DNA of 64,000 nt from Casuarina equisetifolia (taxonomy: Eukaryota > Streptophyta > Magnoliopsida > Fagales > Casuarinaceae): the NCBI GenBank assembly GCA_028551475.1, contig CM052362.1, positions 17,094,021 through 17,158,020 on the forward strand, read 5' to 3'. The first letter of the stretch is position 1. Each line of letters opens with the position of its first letter. Under the pieces are notes generated by a model that saw only the letters and a program-made list of their open reading frames with translations, did no database searches and was not told where the DNA came from. Positions 42,824 through 53,195 of this stretch are shown one piece after another. Position numbers and translations under genes: made by a program.

Positions 42824-44316
42824 TGATAACTATATTTTTATAAAGTTATTTTGGCTATTTTAAGTAACAAATAACATAGTGTTCATAAGTTAATATTTGG
42901 ATTTTCTTGTAATTATTCATATTTTCCTTGTTTTTGTAGCAAAAGATAGGATGATGAGAAGAAAAGGAAAACAAAGGAGAAAGAGGAAAAAAATCATGAA
43001 AAGGAAGAGAAAGGGACCATGCGCAACACAAAAGAGGAGAATCTATGTGCGAAAAATGGGGGGTCATGCAAGAGAGAGACAAAAGGATTGCCAACAGAGA
43101 GACCAAGGAGAAATTGGAAGAAGAACTTTTTTTTGATGATCTATCCTTATTTTCAATAGATTTATCTATGCTTTCTGATGATGAAGGACACTAAACATCA
43201 ATTTTTTTTTTGGGAAAATCATGATAGACTTGCACAATTTTCAAGCAAATGTACATTTTGAGCTTCTTTCTAGTGAGACAAATTTGTATAGAGCATAGAT
43301 CTAACCATTTTGTGCAAAACGTATGGCGGTGCATGGTGGCGTGTGATGGCATATGTACCATATGTCTTGCTTTAGCCAGTTTCTAATTTGTCATGATTTA
43401 TAGAAGTTGCATGAAGATTTCTTGAAAAAAGACAATACGATAATAGCTTTCTTGTTTTTTCATTTAAGATGCTTTATTTAATTTCTACCATTGTTCTTGT
43501 TTGTTACTACACTATATTTTAATTTTCTTATTTTAGAGTTACAATATACCTAATTATGATGGTATGAATTTCATGGTTGTTATGTTTTGTAAGAAATGAT
43601 ATTTATGTGAGTTATGTGTTATTTTATTTAATATTTTTAGATGATTAGTTACCACTTAAATAATTTAATTTTCATATTTGAGATTGAAAAGAGATGGTAT
43701 GCAATTATTTCTTATAATATATCACTATGAATTAAGTATAAATAGACATATACTATATTGTTTATGACTTTCGATGATAAGGTATTTGAAAGATTCATTG
43801 TAAACCAAGAATATTCATAGATTCTAATGCACTTTGTTTATTTCAATTCACATAGAGATATAATGAATTAATATATATATATACCCACGAGAGAGGTGAA
43901 AGGGGTTTCCAGCCCTTAACCTAGTGGACTTGCAAGTTATGAGCTCTTTGATTTTTTACCATTAAGCTAAAGGAGACACCCTTATCTAGTGAATTAATAA
44001 ATTAAATAAGTTTGTTATACCTAGACATAAGATAGTAAATAAATTATGAATTTTTACCATTATGTAAGTATTATTATTATTGTAGGCATAAACCATCAAA
44101 ATTCATACTCAATAGTTATAATGAAATTAGATGCTCTAACATATTTCTTATATTAAGTTTATGCATTTAAGTTTAGTTATTTTTAGTTATGAATTTTTTT
44201 TAAATATTATTTTATAATCCATTCTTAATTATTTTGATTTATTAGATAAACTTTAGGAGTGATTCATTGTATTACTTGTTTGACATGTTCACTTATGTTT
44301 GAGAAATCATCAAACA
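42824..44316 (+). repeat. 3' LTR of old Athila-like element
   Basis: It begins TGATAACTAT and ends ATCATCAAACA. Its length of 1493 bp includes a 126-bp SINE-like insertion with target duplication. Without that insertion the length is about 1370 bp. Its purine-rich block is at about 42937-43125. Confidence 0.88.
43873..43989 (-). mobile_element. SINE-like insertion in the 3' LTR
   Basis: A 117-bp insertion flanked by a perfect 9-bp duplication, TGAATTAAT (43864-43872 and 43990-43998). The three other family LTR copies show the uninterrupted site (for example ATGAATTAATGAACTAAATA near 49940). Read on the minus strand it begins with a tRNA-like head: TTAGCTTAATGGTA fits Pol III box A, and a weak box B follows. 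It ends in an (AT)n tail. These traits fit a short tRNA-derived SINE. I do not recognise the family. Confidence 0.7.
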
Positions 44317-44321
44317 ATAGT

Positions 44322-44570
44322 CATGTTTGGATTGCCTGAAACATATTGTAGTGAGTGCCATGGTGAACTTTGCATGTCATTGCTGAGATGCTTATGGAGA
44401 CAATACATTCTAAACTTCCTTTGTTTACAAAGTCCTAAAGAAAGATCCTTATAAATTTTCTTTATCTTAATTCTCATGGAGGAAAGCAATATAGATGTCT
44501 GTATGATGAAAATGCCAATTGCAAGAAGCAGCATGTACTTGACTATTAAGGAATGAGTCAAAAATGGAAA
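44322..44570 (-). pseudogene. Copia RT N-terminal half (minus strand), continuation of the split element
   Basis: The minus strand encodes, across a frameshift, ASCNWHFHHTDIYIAFLHEN and then KKIYKDLSLGLCKQRKF. These are the copia RT block around D-V-x-x-A-F-L-H-G and the K-S-L-Y-G-L-K-Q-type segment. It continues into the RT active-site part found beyond the Athila insertion at 37150. Together with the ATAGT duplication, this shows that the old Athila element landed inside a copia RT gene. Confidence 0.72.
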
Positions 44571-45900
44571 TCACTGTAGAGCACATTAGTACAAATGCTA
44601 TGCTTGCAAATCCTTTTACTAAAGGATTGACTCCTAGTGTTTCCTGAAATGTCTTGTTTCCCATATAAGTCCCATATCACTTATATAAGACTTTGAGCCT
44701 CATGGGATGCTTCTAGTTAGTGGGAGTTTTGTTTCATTTTGTATGATAAAATGCATTTATATAGTTTACTATAATGTAAACTTGTTTTTGCTTAAGCTAT
44801 GTATGTTGACTATATGTTATATAGTTAGCTTGACTGGAGTATATAAAGCATATCAATGCTTTATATGTATTGAGTTGAAATGTACATGCATGTACTATTT
44901 ATACATACATATACATATATCTACACATACCTTTTCTCAGTATAGTAAGGGCACTTCATTGAAAGCCATGCATGCATGTCTTGTAATGTACATTTTGTTG
45001 AGCTCACATTCAAACAAACAAGACATTTCAAGAAATTCTCACTTCAGTAATTGAGCATTGGATCGACAACAAAGGATGATACATTCAACTTTCATGTATC
45101 ATTAGGTTACCACACTACCATATTGACTCCATGTTGGTAGAGTGGAGGGCTCTTGTAATTATAGATGTCATTGTGTCATTTATAGGATACAACTATTGTC
45201 ACAATTTGGATTTTGAAGCTCTATGAGACTAGATTAATTTTTAAGGATTGTCTCAGGACTAAAATTATGGGCGCATATTTACATGTTTTTCAAACTTTTT
45301 CATTACAATTCCCATTAATATAGCCCAAGTGGAAGGTTGTTGGGCTATTTCATAGCCTTACTAGAGTGGGTTTCTATCAATGGGCTTGCTAACCCATAAT
45401 TGTTTTACATAAATGTTTTATAGTTTATCCAAATGAGACATATTAGATCATTAATTGTTAAATATAAGGTTGGCTAGTGTGGGTTAATGTTTGCTGTGTA
45501 AAACTGTGATGAGTAGGACTATATGAACAACACATTCAAAATTTGGTTAGATCCTTCCTTTAGCTTTCAAATACATTATATACTACGTATAGTGAAGATC
45601 ATACATTATTGATAAAACACTGAGGTGCTAAGCTTGATATTAAGGTTCAAGCTCATTAAGGGTAAAATGGAAAGAACAAGAAAAGTTGAACAAAAGGATA
45701 AAGCTTCTTTCTATCACAATACACACATGAAACCACAAGATATGACTCTTTCTTTCTATCTTGTTCATTTTATGCTCCTGTGACCTATGAGCACTTCTCT
45801 TGCATTTGATCTTCAGTAGTGGTCATATCATCATACCAGAATAAAGGAGAAGATTCCAGCCACTTGCAGCCAATATGGACTCCAAACAAGGTATTTCTTT
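44560..45900 (+). mobile_element. Copia-type pol 3' end and LTR (plus strand)
   Basis: KMEITVEHISTNAMLANPF followed by TKGLTP (about 44562-44645) is the C-terminal end of a copia polyprotein, in the opposite orientation to the minus-strand RT next to it. About 690 bases downstream, CCAAGTGGAAGGT resembles the copia polypurine tract. It is followed by TGTTGGGCTATTTC at 45338, a plausible 3' LTR start. The LTR's right end is unclear. This is a separate, truncated copia copy. Confidence 0.6.
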
Positions 45901-46266
45901 GTTCCTTGTTTTAGTTGCATGTTTTGTGTCTAAATGTCAAGCAAAGATCCTATTTTGAGCTTGTTTGAGCTTATTTTTCTCAACAACAAGATCATCAATT
46001 TTCTAAGCGAAACCAAATGTTAAAGCAAGTTAGAAAATATTCACAAACACAAGAGAAGAGAATGAACTATAGATTTAAAAAGTGGCCCAATTTGTTTTAG
46101 ACAAGTTCAAAAAGTCCCATAATTTTATTTGGACTTTTTCAAACAATGGGCATTGCAACACATTGTAACATGGCATAGAAAAAGACTAGCATAAGAGCAC
46201 TAGAACAGCAACTCGCTTAGCAATAGTTATGTTCGTTCATGATTATAGTTGTCATTTTCAGACTGA

Positions 46267-46653
46267 TGTTAGGATCTCACCTAAGTTGGAAACACATGGC
46301 TAATTAAGGGCAAAAAGAGGAAACCATGTAGGGGCAACACCGGAATTAAACAAGCTGGTAAGAAGAGAAAAAGGGAAGAAGATGCAAGGGAAAGATCATC
46401 GAACCAGACAATGTTTCCTTATTTCTCTAGCTTGTATCTTAGCTTAACTTAGCTTAGTTACCCTATGTTTGTAATAGGAGTAATGTGTGTAGTTTTTGTA
46501 GTTATTGAGCTCCAGAGTAGTAGTTTGTAGTGAACTTGTGGTAGAAACTTGTGTATTGTAACTAGGCATTTCCATCCAAATATAAAGGAAACTTTGTTTG
46601 GATTTCCCATATATAAGTGTTCCTTGTTTATTGTGATATTCTTGGTCTTAACA
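46267..46653 (+). repeat. 5' LTR of the gene-capturing element
   Basis: 387 bp, starting TGTTAGGATC and ending GGTCTTAACA. A TATAAA-like ATATAAAGGA (about 46579) lies near the right end. Its partner at 59619 differs by many substitutions and an insertion (TAATATTGCAG). Confidence 0.9.
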
Positions 46654-46654
46654 A

Positions 46655-47295
46655 TGGTATTTGGGGCCACTGGTCTACCATCCCACATAACAAACCATAC
46701 CATGGTTGACATTGATGCTCGACTCCAGAAGCATGAAACCTTGCATTTCATTGTCCAATTCCAGCACCTCCAATAATGCACAAACTTTACCTCATCCTAT
46801 AGAAACAGTTTTTGGCCTTATTTCAAACTCCCACAACCACTTACCACCCCAATGGCCAAACTCCTAAACCTTCCACTCACCCCCTTGCGCCTCCCGACAA
46901 CCCACAACCCATTTTTTTGCTCGTGGGTGCACCACCCTTACTGACTAGCCTAGTTGTCACCATCCAAGCACTCGACGGTGTCAAGTCACCCCTACATGCT
47001 CTACCCACACCTGTGCCAACACAGGGAGCCTTTAGGTGACTTGGATCTACACCAAACTTGACCCCCACATTGGAGGTTTCCACTCGCGACGACCTTTTAG
47101 ACCCTTATTGAATCGATCTATCGGCCGACACAGTATGTCTGCCCCCTTTTCCCCCAAATCTTGTACTATTGGATAGGGGTCCAAATGGGAACGTGGCCTT
47201 TCTATTCCCATGACATCTGCAACTCACAGAGAGTAAGAAATGGGTCCTTTCCATTAAAGACTCCCCAAAACCACTACCAGAGAAAAGAAACAATC
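46655..47295 (+). pseudogene. Primer-binding site and leader/gag-start relic
   Basis: After TGGTATTTGGGGCC, a short frame (VDIDARLQKHETLHFIV) resembles the coiled gag start common in gypsy elements. The Pro-rich frame at 46812-47039 has no domain. No capsid or nucleocapsid motif is visible. Weak support beyond the primer-site match. Confidence 0.4.
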
Positions 47296-47300
47296 TCAGG

Positions 47301-48000
47301 AAGGTTGCAATTTCGATCATGGTTATTGACTTGATGACATTACATTTGCATAGGTTGAACTAGAGAAGGCATCCTTACTCAAGAAGTCCTACCTTGGCTA
47401 GATTTATAACTAAATTTCCATATGAGCCCACACCAAATCAAACACAAGGTTTTATTGATGTGGTCTTGGGCTTTGTTGCAAAGGCCATGATGCATTGAAA
47501 AGTGTTCGGCTTTATCAAATTGGTGCTTAAAGGCATAGTTTAGGATCGGTTAGGACTAGAAATTAAGAATAAAGATGAGAATAGGAAGAAGACAAACAAG
47601 GTGTCTAAAAAGAAGAAGATTCTCAACAAGACTAAGCCAAAGCTGAACCCTTACTAGCTATAGACTTTCTTCAATTTTGGTCCCAAAGAAGTTGCCAAGG
47701 ATGTTCAACAATTTAGCCTAGCACCATTGTATTAGTTGCATGGAAGGGTGGGGTGTATAGACAAGGAAGCTCCTGAACATTTATTTTACTCTGATAAGTC
47801 AGTGTTGTCTCCTCAAGCACTGGAGAGACTTGTAACTCTAAAAGAATGCCATGAAATGGGCAAAGGCTTTAAACTTGTAGAGAAAGACATAGGTATTAGA
47901 GGTTTTGACACCATCTTTGGTGAATAATAGAAGGTTGATGTTGAGAATGTAGGCATTGATCTCTCCTTTGAGATACTCCTTGAAAGCGTGTCAAAGTATG
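47301..48000 (+). pseudogene. Captured fragment of chloroplast transcription-repair coupling factor (TRCF/Mfd-like)
   Basis: The first block (47304-47457) reads VIDLMTLHLHRLN, a stop, then RRHPYSRSP and FPYEPTPNQTQGFIDV. This matches the entry to the helicase domain of plant TRCF. The second block (47736-47998) reads DKEAPEHLFYSDKSVLS, QALERLVTLKE, KGFKLVEKDIGIRGFDTIFGE and VENVGIDLSFEILLES. This is the conserved helicase C-terminal region (family R-D-x-G-I-R-G-x-G-x-x-F-G-E-Q). The Walker A and DEEQ region between them is missing. Stops and frameshifts make it non-functional. The family match of the second block is strong. Confidence 0.8.
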
Positions 48001-48071
48001 AAGAGTCAGGTAACCTAGCTAAAATTATTGGTTTTTTATTGGACAAGTTTATTTTTCCACATGTAATTTAG

Positions 48072-48510
48072 GATTGTTTGGATGTTGTGGAGGTTTTGGA
48101 GATTAGGAAGATTCATGGGTTATTGTTTAAACATGGGTTGGAGTTAGATGTGTTTATTAAAAGTGCATTCATTAGTATTTATCTTAAGTTTTGGTTAATG
48201 GAGAACACAAAAGAAGTGTTTGACAACTTGCCAATAAATAAGGTTGTGCTTTATAATGCAATGGTTAATAGTTCTACATAAATTTGGAGATTCAATGAGG
48301 CTTTGGGGATCTTTAGGAGAATGGATGAAGAAGGCATTATGCCTAGTAGACATACTACTACTAACATGCTATCAATTTTAACCTTATTGAGGAGATTATC
48401 AATAGGAGAGCAATTCATGGATTTACAATTAATTGACATGAGTGGGAAATGCAAGAGTGTTAAAGACACTTTAAAAGATTTTGGAGATGAGGGTGTTAAA
48501 CTCAGTAATG
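48072..48510 (+). pseudogene. Captured fragment of a PLS-type pentatricopeptide repeat protein
   Basis: Frames at 48078-48281 and 48303-48480 read RKIHGLLFKHGLELDVFIKS, LMENTKEVFDNLPINKVVLYNAMVNSS, EALGIFRRMDEEGIMPSR and LIDMSGKCKSVKDTLKDF. This is the alternating P/L/S repeat pattern of plant organellar RNA-editing or RNA-processing PPR proteins (x-x-V-F-D-x-x-P-x-x-x-V-V-x-W-N-A-M; M-Y-G-K-C). One stop (48279) and internal deletions are visible. The parent gene cannot be named. Confidence 0.8.
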
Positions 48511-48524
48511 CATGTTAATGGTCT

Positions 48525-48911
48525 TTAAATTCTTTGTTTGATTTAGATTTTGATAGTTTTTTGAAAGTCAAGAGTAAGATTGTGGAACCACAGTTTAAGA
48601 TGAGTTTGGAGGAGCTTTTGGATGAGAGAAAGGTGATGCCCGTGTCCATTTTTGGTGATTTAGGGGTAGAGATTATTGGAATTCAACAAGACTCTAGGTT
48701 GGTCTCTATAGGAGACTTGTTTGTGTTATGTTAGGAAGAAGATTGATAGGCATTTGTATTTGATGGAGATTGATAAAAGAAAGGCATTGGTTATGAGACA
48801 AGAGATTGATAAAAGAAAGGCAATGGTTGTGAGACAGGAGATTTATATAGAGGAGACCTTAGGGTGTAAAGCATTGGTGATTATGGAAAACACCAGTATC
48901 ATTCTTCTAGC
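48525..48911 (+). pseudogene. Captured MurE ligase fragment, N-terminal part
   Basis: KMSLEELLDERKVMPVSIFG, DLGVEIIGIQQDSRLVSIGD and LFVLC match the start of the conserved region of plant MurE (UDP-MurNAc-tripeptide synthetase homologue, a plastid nucleoid / PEP-associated protein). After a stop and frameshift it continues RHLYLMEIDKRKALV and IEETLGCKALVIMENTSIIL. A 36-bp in-frame tandem duplication (EIDKRKA-V-RQ twice) is present. The frame stops at the Athila-like insertion and resumes at 57264. Confidence 0.85.
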
Positions 48912-48916
48912 ATTGG

Positions 48917-50333
48917 TGATAACTCCATTTTTATAAAGTTATTTTGACTATTTTAGGATATAAATAATACAAGTTTTATAAGATAATATTTAAGTTTTGA
49001 TATATTTATGTAAATTTGTGTTATTTATGCAGCAAACTCCAAAAAAGCAAAAGAAATAAAGGAAAAGAAAGTTACAAAAAGGCACATGAAGAAGAAAAGG
49101 AAAGAAAAAGAAATCAAAAGAAGAAAAGAGGAGGCAACGTGTAAAGTAGCAAAAAGATGAGGAAAAGGACAAAAAAGGACAAGAAAGAAAATAAAGAAAA
49201 GGGGCAAAAAAGTGAATTACTAAGGGAGAATCTTAGGTCACGCATCCCAAGATAGCATAAAAGGGCAAAGGAATGTGAATTATGACACAAGTGGAAAGAG
49301 GGCACCGCACAAGAGAAGAAGAGAGAGAAGAGAGAGAAAAGAGAGAAAAGAAAAAAAGCCGTGTGTTGCCGCCGGAACCAAGGAAGGGAGAAAAAACTAG
49401 AAAAGAAGGAGAAAACCAAGGAAGAAAAAGAGAAATAGGGGCGCGAAAGCTTCCTTCTACTTCTTATCATTCTTGAATTGTAGGAATTCTGTAAAGAATT
49501 CTTAAAGAGAAGACAATGTGGTGAGTTCTTTTTATTTAAGATGTTTTGCTTGATTTCTACTATTACTTTGGTTTGTCATTTCAGTATGTTCTAAACTTCT
49601 TTTGTTAAAGCGAAGATGTAGCCTAACTATGATGATGTGAATTTTATAAGTTTTTATGTTTTGCAAGATATTTTATTTATGTGAGTTATATATTATTATG
49701 CTTAATGCTTTTAAGTGATTGGCCACCACTTGAATGATTTGATGTGCATGTTTGAGACTGAGAGGTAATAATATGCAATTGCTTATTATAATATATAACC
49801 ATGAATTAAATGTGGATAGACATATACCATGTTGTTTGTGTGGCTTTTGGTAATAAGATAATTGAAAGATTTATTGTAAACCAGGAATGTTCACAGATCC
49901 TAATGCATTTGGTTTGTTTCAATTCATGTATAGAAATATAATGAATTAATGAACTAAATAAGTTTACTATACCTAGACATAGGATAGTAAATAAATTAGG
50001 AAATTCCGCCATCACATAGGTAATATCATTCTTGCAGGCATAAACTATGAAAATTCATATCTAGTAGTTATGGTGAAATCGAAAGCTCTAACATGTTTCT
50101 CATCTTGATTGTTCTTACTTGATCCAATTTTAATTAACATTGAGTTTTCATTTTAGAAATTTTAAATTTTAATTTATCATCAACATTATTTTCATTTGCT
50201 AGATAAATTTTAGGATTAATTTAACATTAGTACTTAATTAGTTTAGTATTCACTAATCTTCGTGGGACGATACTTTTCTTATCATTATATTACTTGTTCG
50301 ACATGTTTACTTGTATTTAAAATTCACCAAACA
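48917..50333 (+). repeat. 5' LTR of younger Athila-like element
   Basis: 1417 bp, from TGATAACTCC to ATTCACCAAACA. A nearly pure purine block (about 49030-49440) follows TTTATGCAGCAAA. The antisense of this block yields Phe/Ser/Leu-rich spurious frames. Confidence 0.92.
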
Positions 50334-50339
50334 AGTTTT

Positions 50340-50357
50340 TGGTGCCGTTGCCGAGGA
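50340..50357 (+). other. Primer-binding site (tRNA-Asp type)
   Basis: TGGTGCCGTTGCCGAGGA, six bases after the 5' LTR end. The Athila consensus, complementary to plant tRNA-Asp(GUC), is TGGCGCCGTTGCCGGGGA. The two differences are transitions (C to T and G to A). Confidence 0.88.
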
Positions 50358-50557
50358 TTGGTTGTTTTACTACTAATTAATATTAATACCGAATAATTCT
50401 AAGTTTAATCTAGTTTTTATTTTGTTAAAAAAATTAATTTTTTTGTTTTATTTTGTTAGATTTTATTTTTATTTTTCTTTGTTATTATTATTTTTCCTTT
50501 TAAAAAAATTAAAAATTTATCATTTGTTTTAGTTGTTACTTTTCAAGAGTGTTACAG

Positions 50558-52063
50558 ATGTACATAACCCGTAGCCAAAGAGAACAACTTGTTAATCTTG
50601 ACCTAGAAATTGAACGCACAATCAAAAAGCAACGAAAGGAGATAAGAGAACAAAGGAGTGAAGCTACAAAAATGGCAGAGAATGATGATTCACGCAAGCT
50701 TCTAAAAGAATATGTTGCACCAACAGTTCAGGGTGCCACATCAAGCATCCAAAGGCCTGCAATTCAAGCAAACAACTTTGAAATCAAGCCAGCACTCATT
50801 CAGATGCTTCAAAATTTCGTGCAATTTAGTGGGCTACCAAACGATAATCCAAATGCTCACATTAATGCTTTTCTTGAAATTTATGACATGATTAAATACA
50901 ATGGAGTCACAGATGATGCTGTTAGATTAAGGCTATTCCCATTTTCTTTAAGAGACAAAGCTAAAAGTTGGCTTTCTTCTCTTCCTGCAGGATCAATTAC
51001 AACATGGGATGATTTGGCTTAGAAATTTCTTAGTAAGTTCTTTCCTCCAGCAAAGTTTGCCAAAATGTGTAATGATATTACCACTTTTATGCAAATGGAC
51101 AATGAATCATTATATGAAGCTTGGGAAAGATTCAAGGAGCTTTTAAGAAAATGTCTACAACATGGACTACCCATATGGTTATAGGTACAAACTTTCTATA
51201 ATGGGTCTAGTACAAATCTTCATTTTATGCTTGATGCAGCTGCAGGAAGGGCTTTGAACAATAAGACACCAGAAGAAGCATATGATCTTTTGGAGGAAAT
51301 GGCAAATAATAGTTATCAGTGACCTATTGAGAGGTCACCAATGAGGAAAGCTAGTGGAATTCATGAAGTAGATGCTTACACTGCAATGTATGCACAAATT
51401 GAAAAACTCAATAAGAAAATAGATAACCTGAGTGCTCCAGTCATGAGGATTCAGAATATATTATGTGATCATTGTGGTGGAAGACATGTAAGCATAGAGT
51501 GCCAAGTAGGTAACACCTTTGCTTAGGGTAGTGAAGATGCTAATTATGTTGGAAATTCAAGTAGGCCACAAAATAATCCATACTCCAACACTTACAATCC
51601 GGGATGGCGTAACCACCCAAATTTTTCATGGAGTAATTCTAATGCAATAAGGCCACCACCAAGATTCAGGCAACCAGAAGAAAAGAAGCCTAATTTAGAG
51701 GAAATGGTTGCCAAGATGTTACAGAACAACGAAACAAGAATGCAAAACCAAGAAGCTTTAATTTGAAATTTAGAGGTGCAAATAGGTTAGTTGGCTAATA
51801 TGATTTCTGGAAGACAACAAGGTTCATTGCCGAGTAGCACAGAAAAGAATCCTATAGAAGATGCAAAGGTAACAACCTTGAGAAATGGCAAACAAGTGGG
51901 AAAAGATGACGTTGAGAAGGAAAATGTCAAGGATAAGGAAGATGATGTTAGCACACAGCCTGAGAAGGCAACCAAAAGGTCATTATTCCCTGATAATCCC
52001 AAGCCTTATGTGCCTCATGTTCCATTTCCTCAAAGACTCCAGCAACATAAAATAGATAAGTAG
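50558..52063 (+). pseudogene. Athila-type gag with premature stops
   Basis: The frame opens MYITRSQREQLVNLD and runs through EIKPALIQMLQNFVQFSG, NPNAHINAFLEIYDMIKYNG, LRLFPFSLRDKAKSWLSSLP and a nucleocapsid-like CDHCGGRHVSIECQ segment. This is the typical Athila/Tat gag layout. Stops sit at 51020-51022, 51182-51184, 51320-51322, 51524-51526, 51764-51766, 51788-51790 and 52061-52063. Apart from these, the frame stays open, so point mutation and not frameshift killed it. Confidence 0.88.
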
Positions 52064-52079
52064 TTTTCTAAATTTCTTG

Positions 52080-53195
52080 ATGTATTTAAAAAATTGCATA
52101 TTAACATTCCTTTTGCAGATATATTAGCTCAAATGCCCAGTTATGCAAAATTTCTTTAGGAGATATTGAAAAACAAAAGGAAGCTGGAAGAGTATGAAAC
52201 CATGAAGCTAACTAAAGAATGCTCAGCCATCTTACAAAAGAAACTGCCTCCAAAATTAAAAGATCTAGGGAGTTTTACAATTCCTTATATTATTGGAGAT
52301 TCTCACTTTGATAAGGCATTATGTGATTTAGGAGCTAATATTAATCTAATGCCTTTTTTTGTTTTCAGGAAATTAGGATTGGGTGAAGTGAAGCCAACCA
52401 AAGTGTCCCTACAATTGGCTGATCGATCAATTAAATATTCGAGGGGCATTGTAGAAGATGTATTGGTAAAAGTTGATAAATTCATTTTTCCTGCAGATTT
52501 TATAATACTTGACATAGAGGAAGACTTTGAGGTACCACTTATCTTAGGTCGACCTTTTCTAGCAACAGGAAGAGCTTTGATTGATGTACAACAAGGGAAG
52601 TTAATATTAAGAGTTCAAAATGATTCTGTCACTTTTAATGTTTTATTGCTATGAAACATCCATCTGATGATAGTTCTTACTTTAGGGTTGAGACAATTGA
52701 TAAGTTTGTGAATAAGATCTTTCAGGAAAAAGCTTTCAAGGATCCACTTGAAGCATTCTTGGTTCACCCAAAGAATGAGGAAATTGAAAGTGAAGAGATA
52801 CAGGAGTATGCCAATCTCATGGAAGCAAATCCACCATATTCATAGTAAAAGACAACAAAGTTTGAAGAGTTGGGACAACACATGACAAAACCTAAGCCAT
52901 CGATTGAAGAGCCTCTAACTCTTGAACTCAAGCCCTTACCTTTCCATTTGAAATATGTTTATTTAGATGAAGTTTCTACTTTGCCAGTAATTATATCTTT
53001 TTCTTTGATAGAATCAATGGAAGAGAAATTACTTCAAGTGTTGAAAGAGCATAAGGAGCAAGTGGATGGAAAATAGCTGACATCAAGGGAATTAGTCTTT
53101 CACTATGCATGGGCAAGATTTTGATGGAAGAGCATTACAAAGCTATTGTTTAACCTCAGAGGCGATTGAATCCAAAGATGCAAGAAGTGGTGAAG
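52080..53195 (+). pseudogene. Athila-type retropepsin and pre-RT region
   Basis: The frame at 52166-52654 reads KALCDLGANINLMPFFVFRK. This keeps the catalytic D-L-G-A of the retropepsin and is followed by ILGRPFLATGRALIDVQQG. It then loses frame. Pieces 52651-52845 and 52870-53076 are the linker to RT (LELKPLPFHLKYVYLD). The last part, to 53195, holds the RT approach ADIKGISLSLCMGKI and RRLNPKMQEVVKVE, immediately before the RT core deletion. Confidence 0.82.

Larger units (their letters stand above)
37151..44316 (+). mobile_element. Old Athila-like LTR retrotransposon, internally deleted
   Basis: A complete pair of related LTRs (37151-38623 and 42824-44316) encloses a 4.2-kb interior, flanked by a perfect 5-bp target duplication, ATAGT, at 37146-37150 and 44317-44321. 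The interior starts with a decayed tRNA-Asp primer site (TGGTGCCATTATCAATAA at 38630). It then has gag and protease relics and ends in AAGTTTAAGGGTCT before the 3' LTR. Compared with the younger relative at 48917, it lacks the whole RT-RNase H-integrase region: sequence similar to 53000 jumps to sequence similar to 55290 at about 41110. LTR divergence, roughly 20% by eye, indicates considerable age. Confidence 0.9.

Noticed and set aside
46812-47083. Pro-rich 75-aa frame and its antisense as a gag protein of the gene-capturing element
   Set aside because: No capsid, nucleocapsid or other gag hallmark. Composition follows a local C-rich patch.
49025-49470. Minus-strand Phe/Ser/Leu-rich frames resembling a membrane protein
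   Set aside because: They are the antisense of the purine-rich LTR tract. The same bias appears in every LTR copy without a conserved frame.
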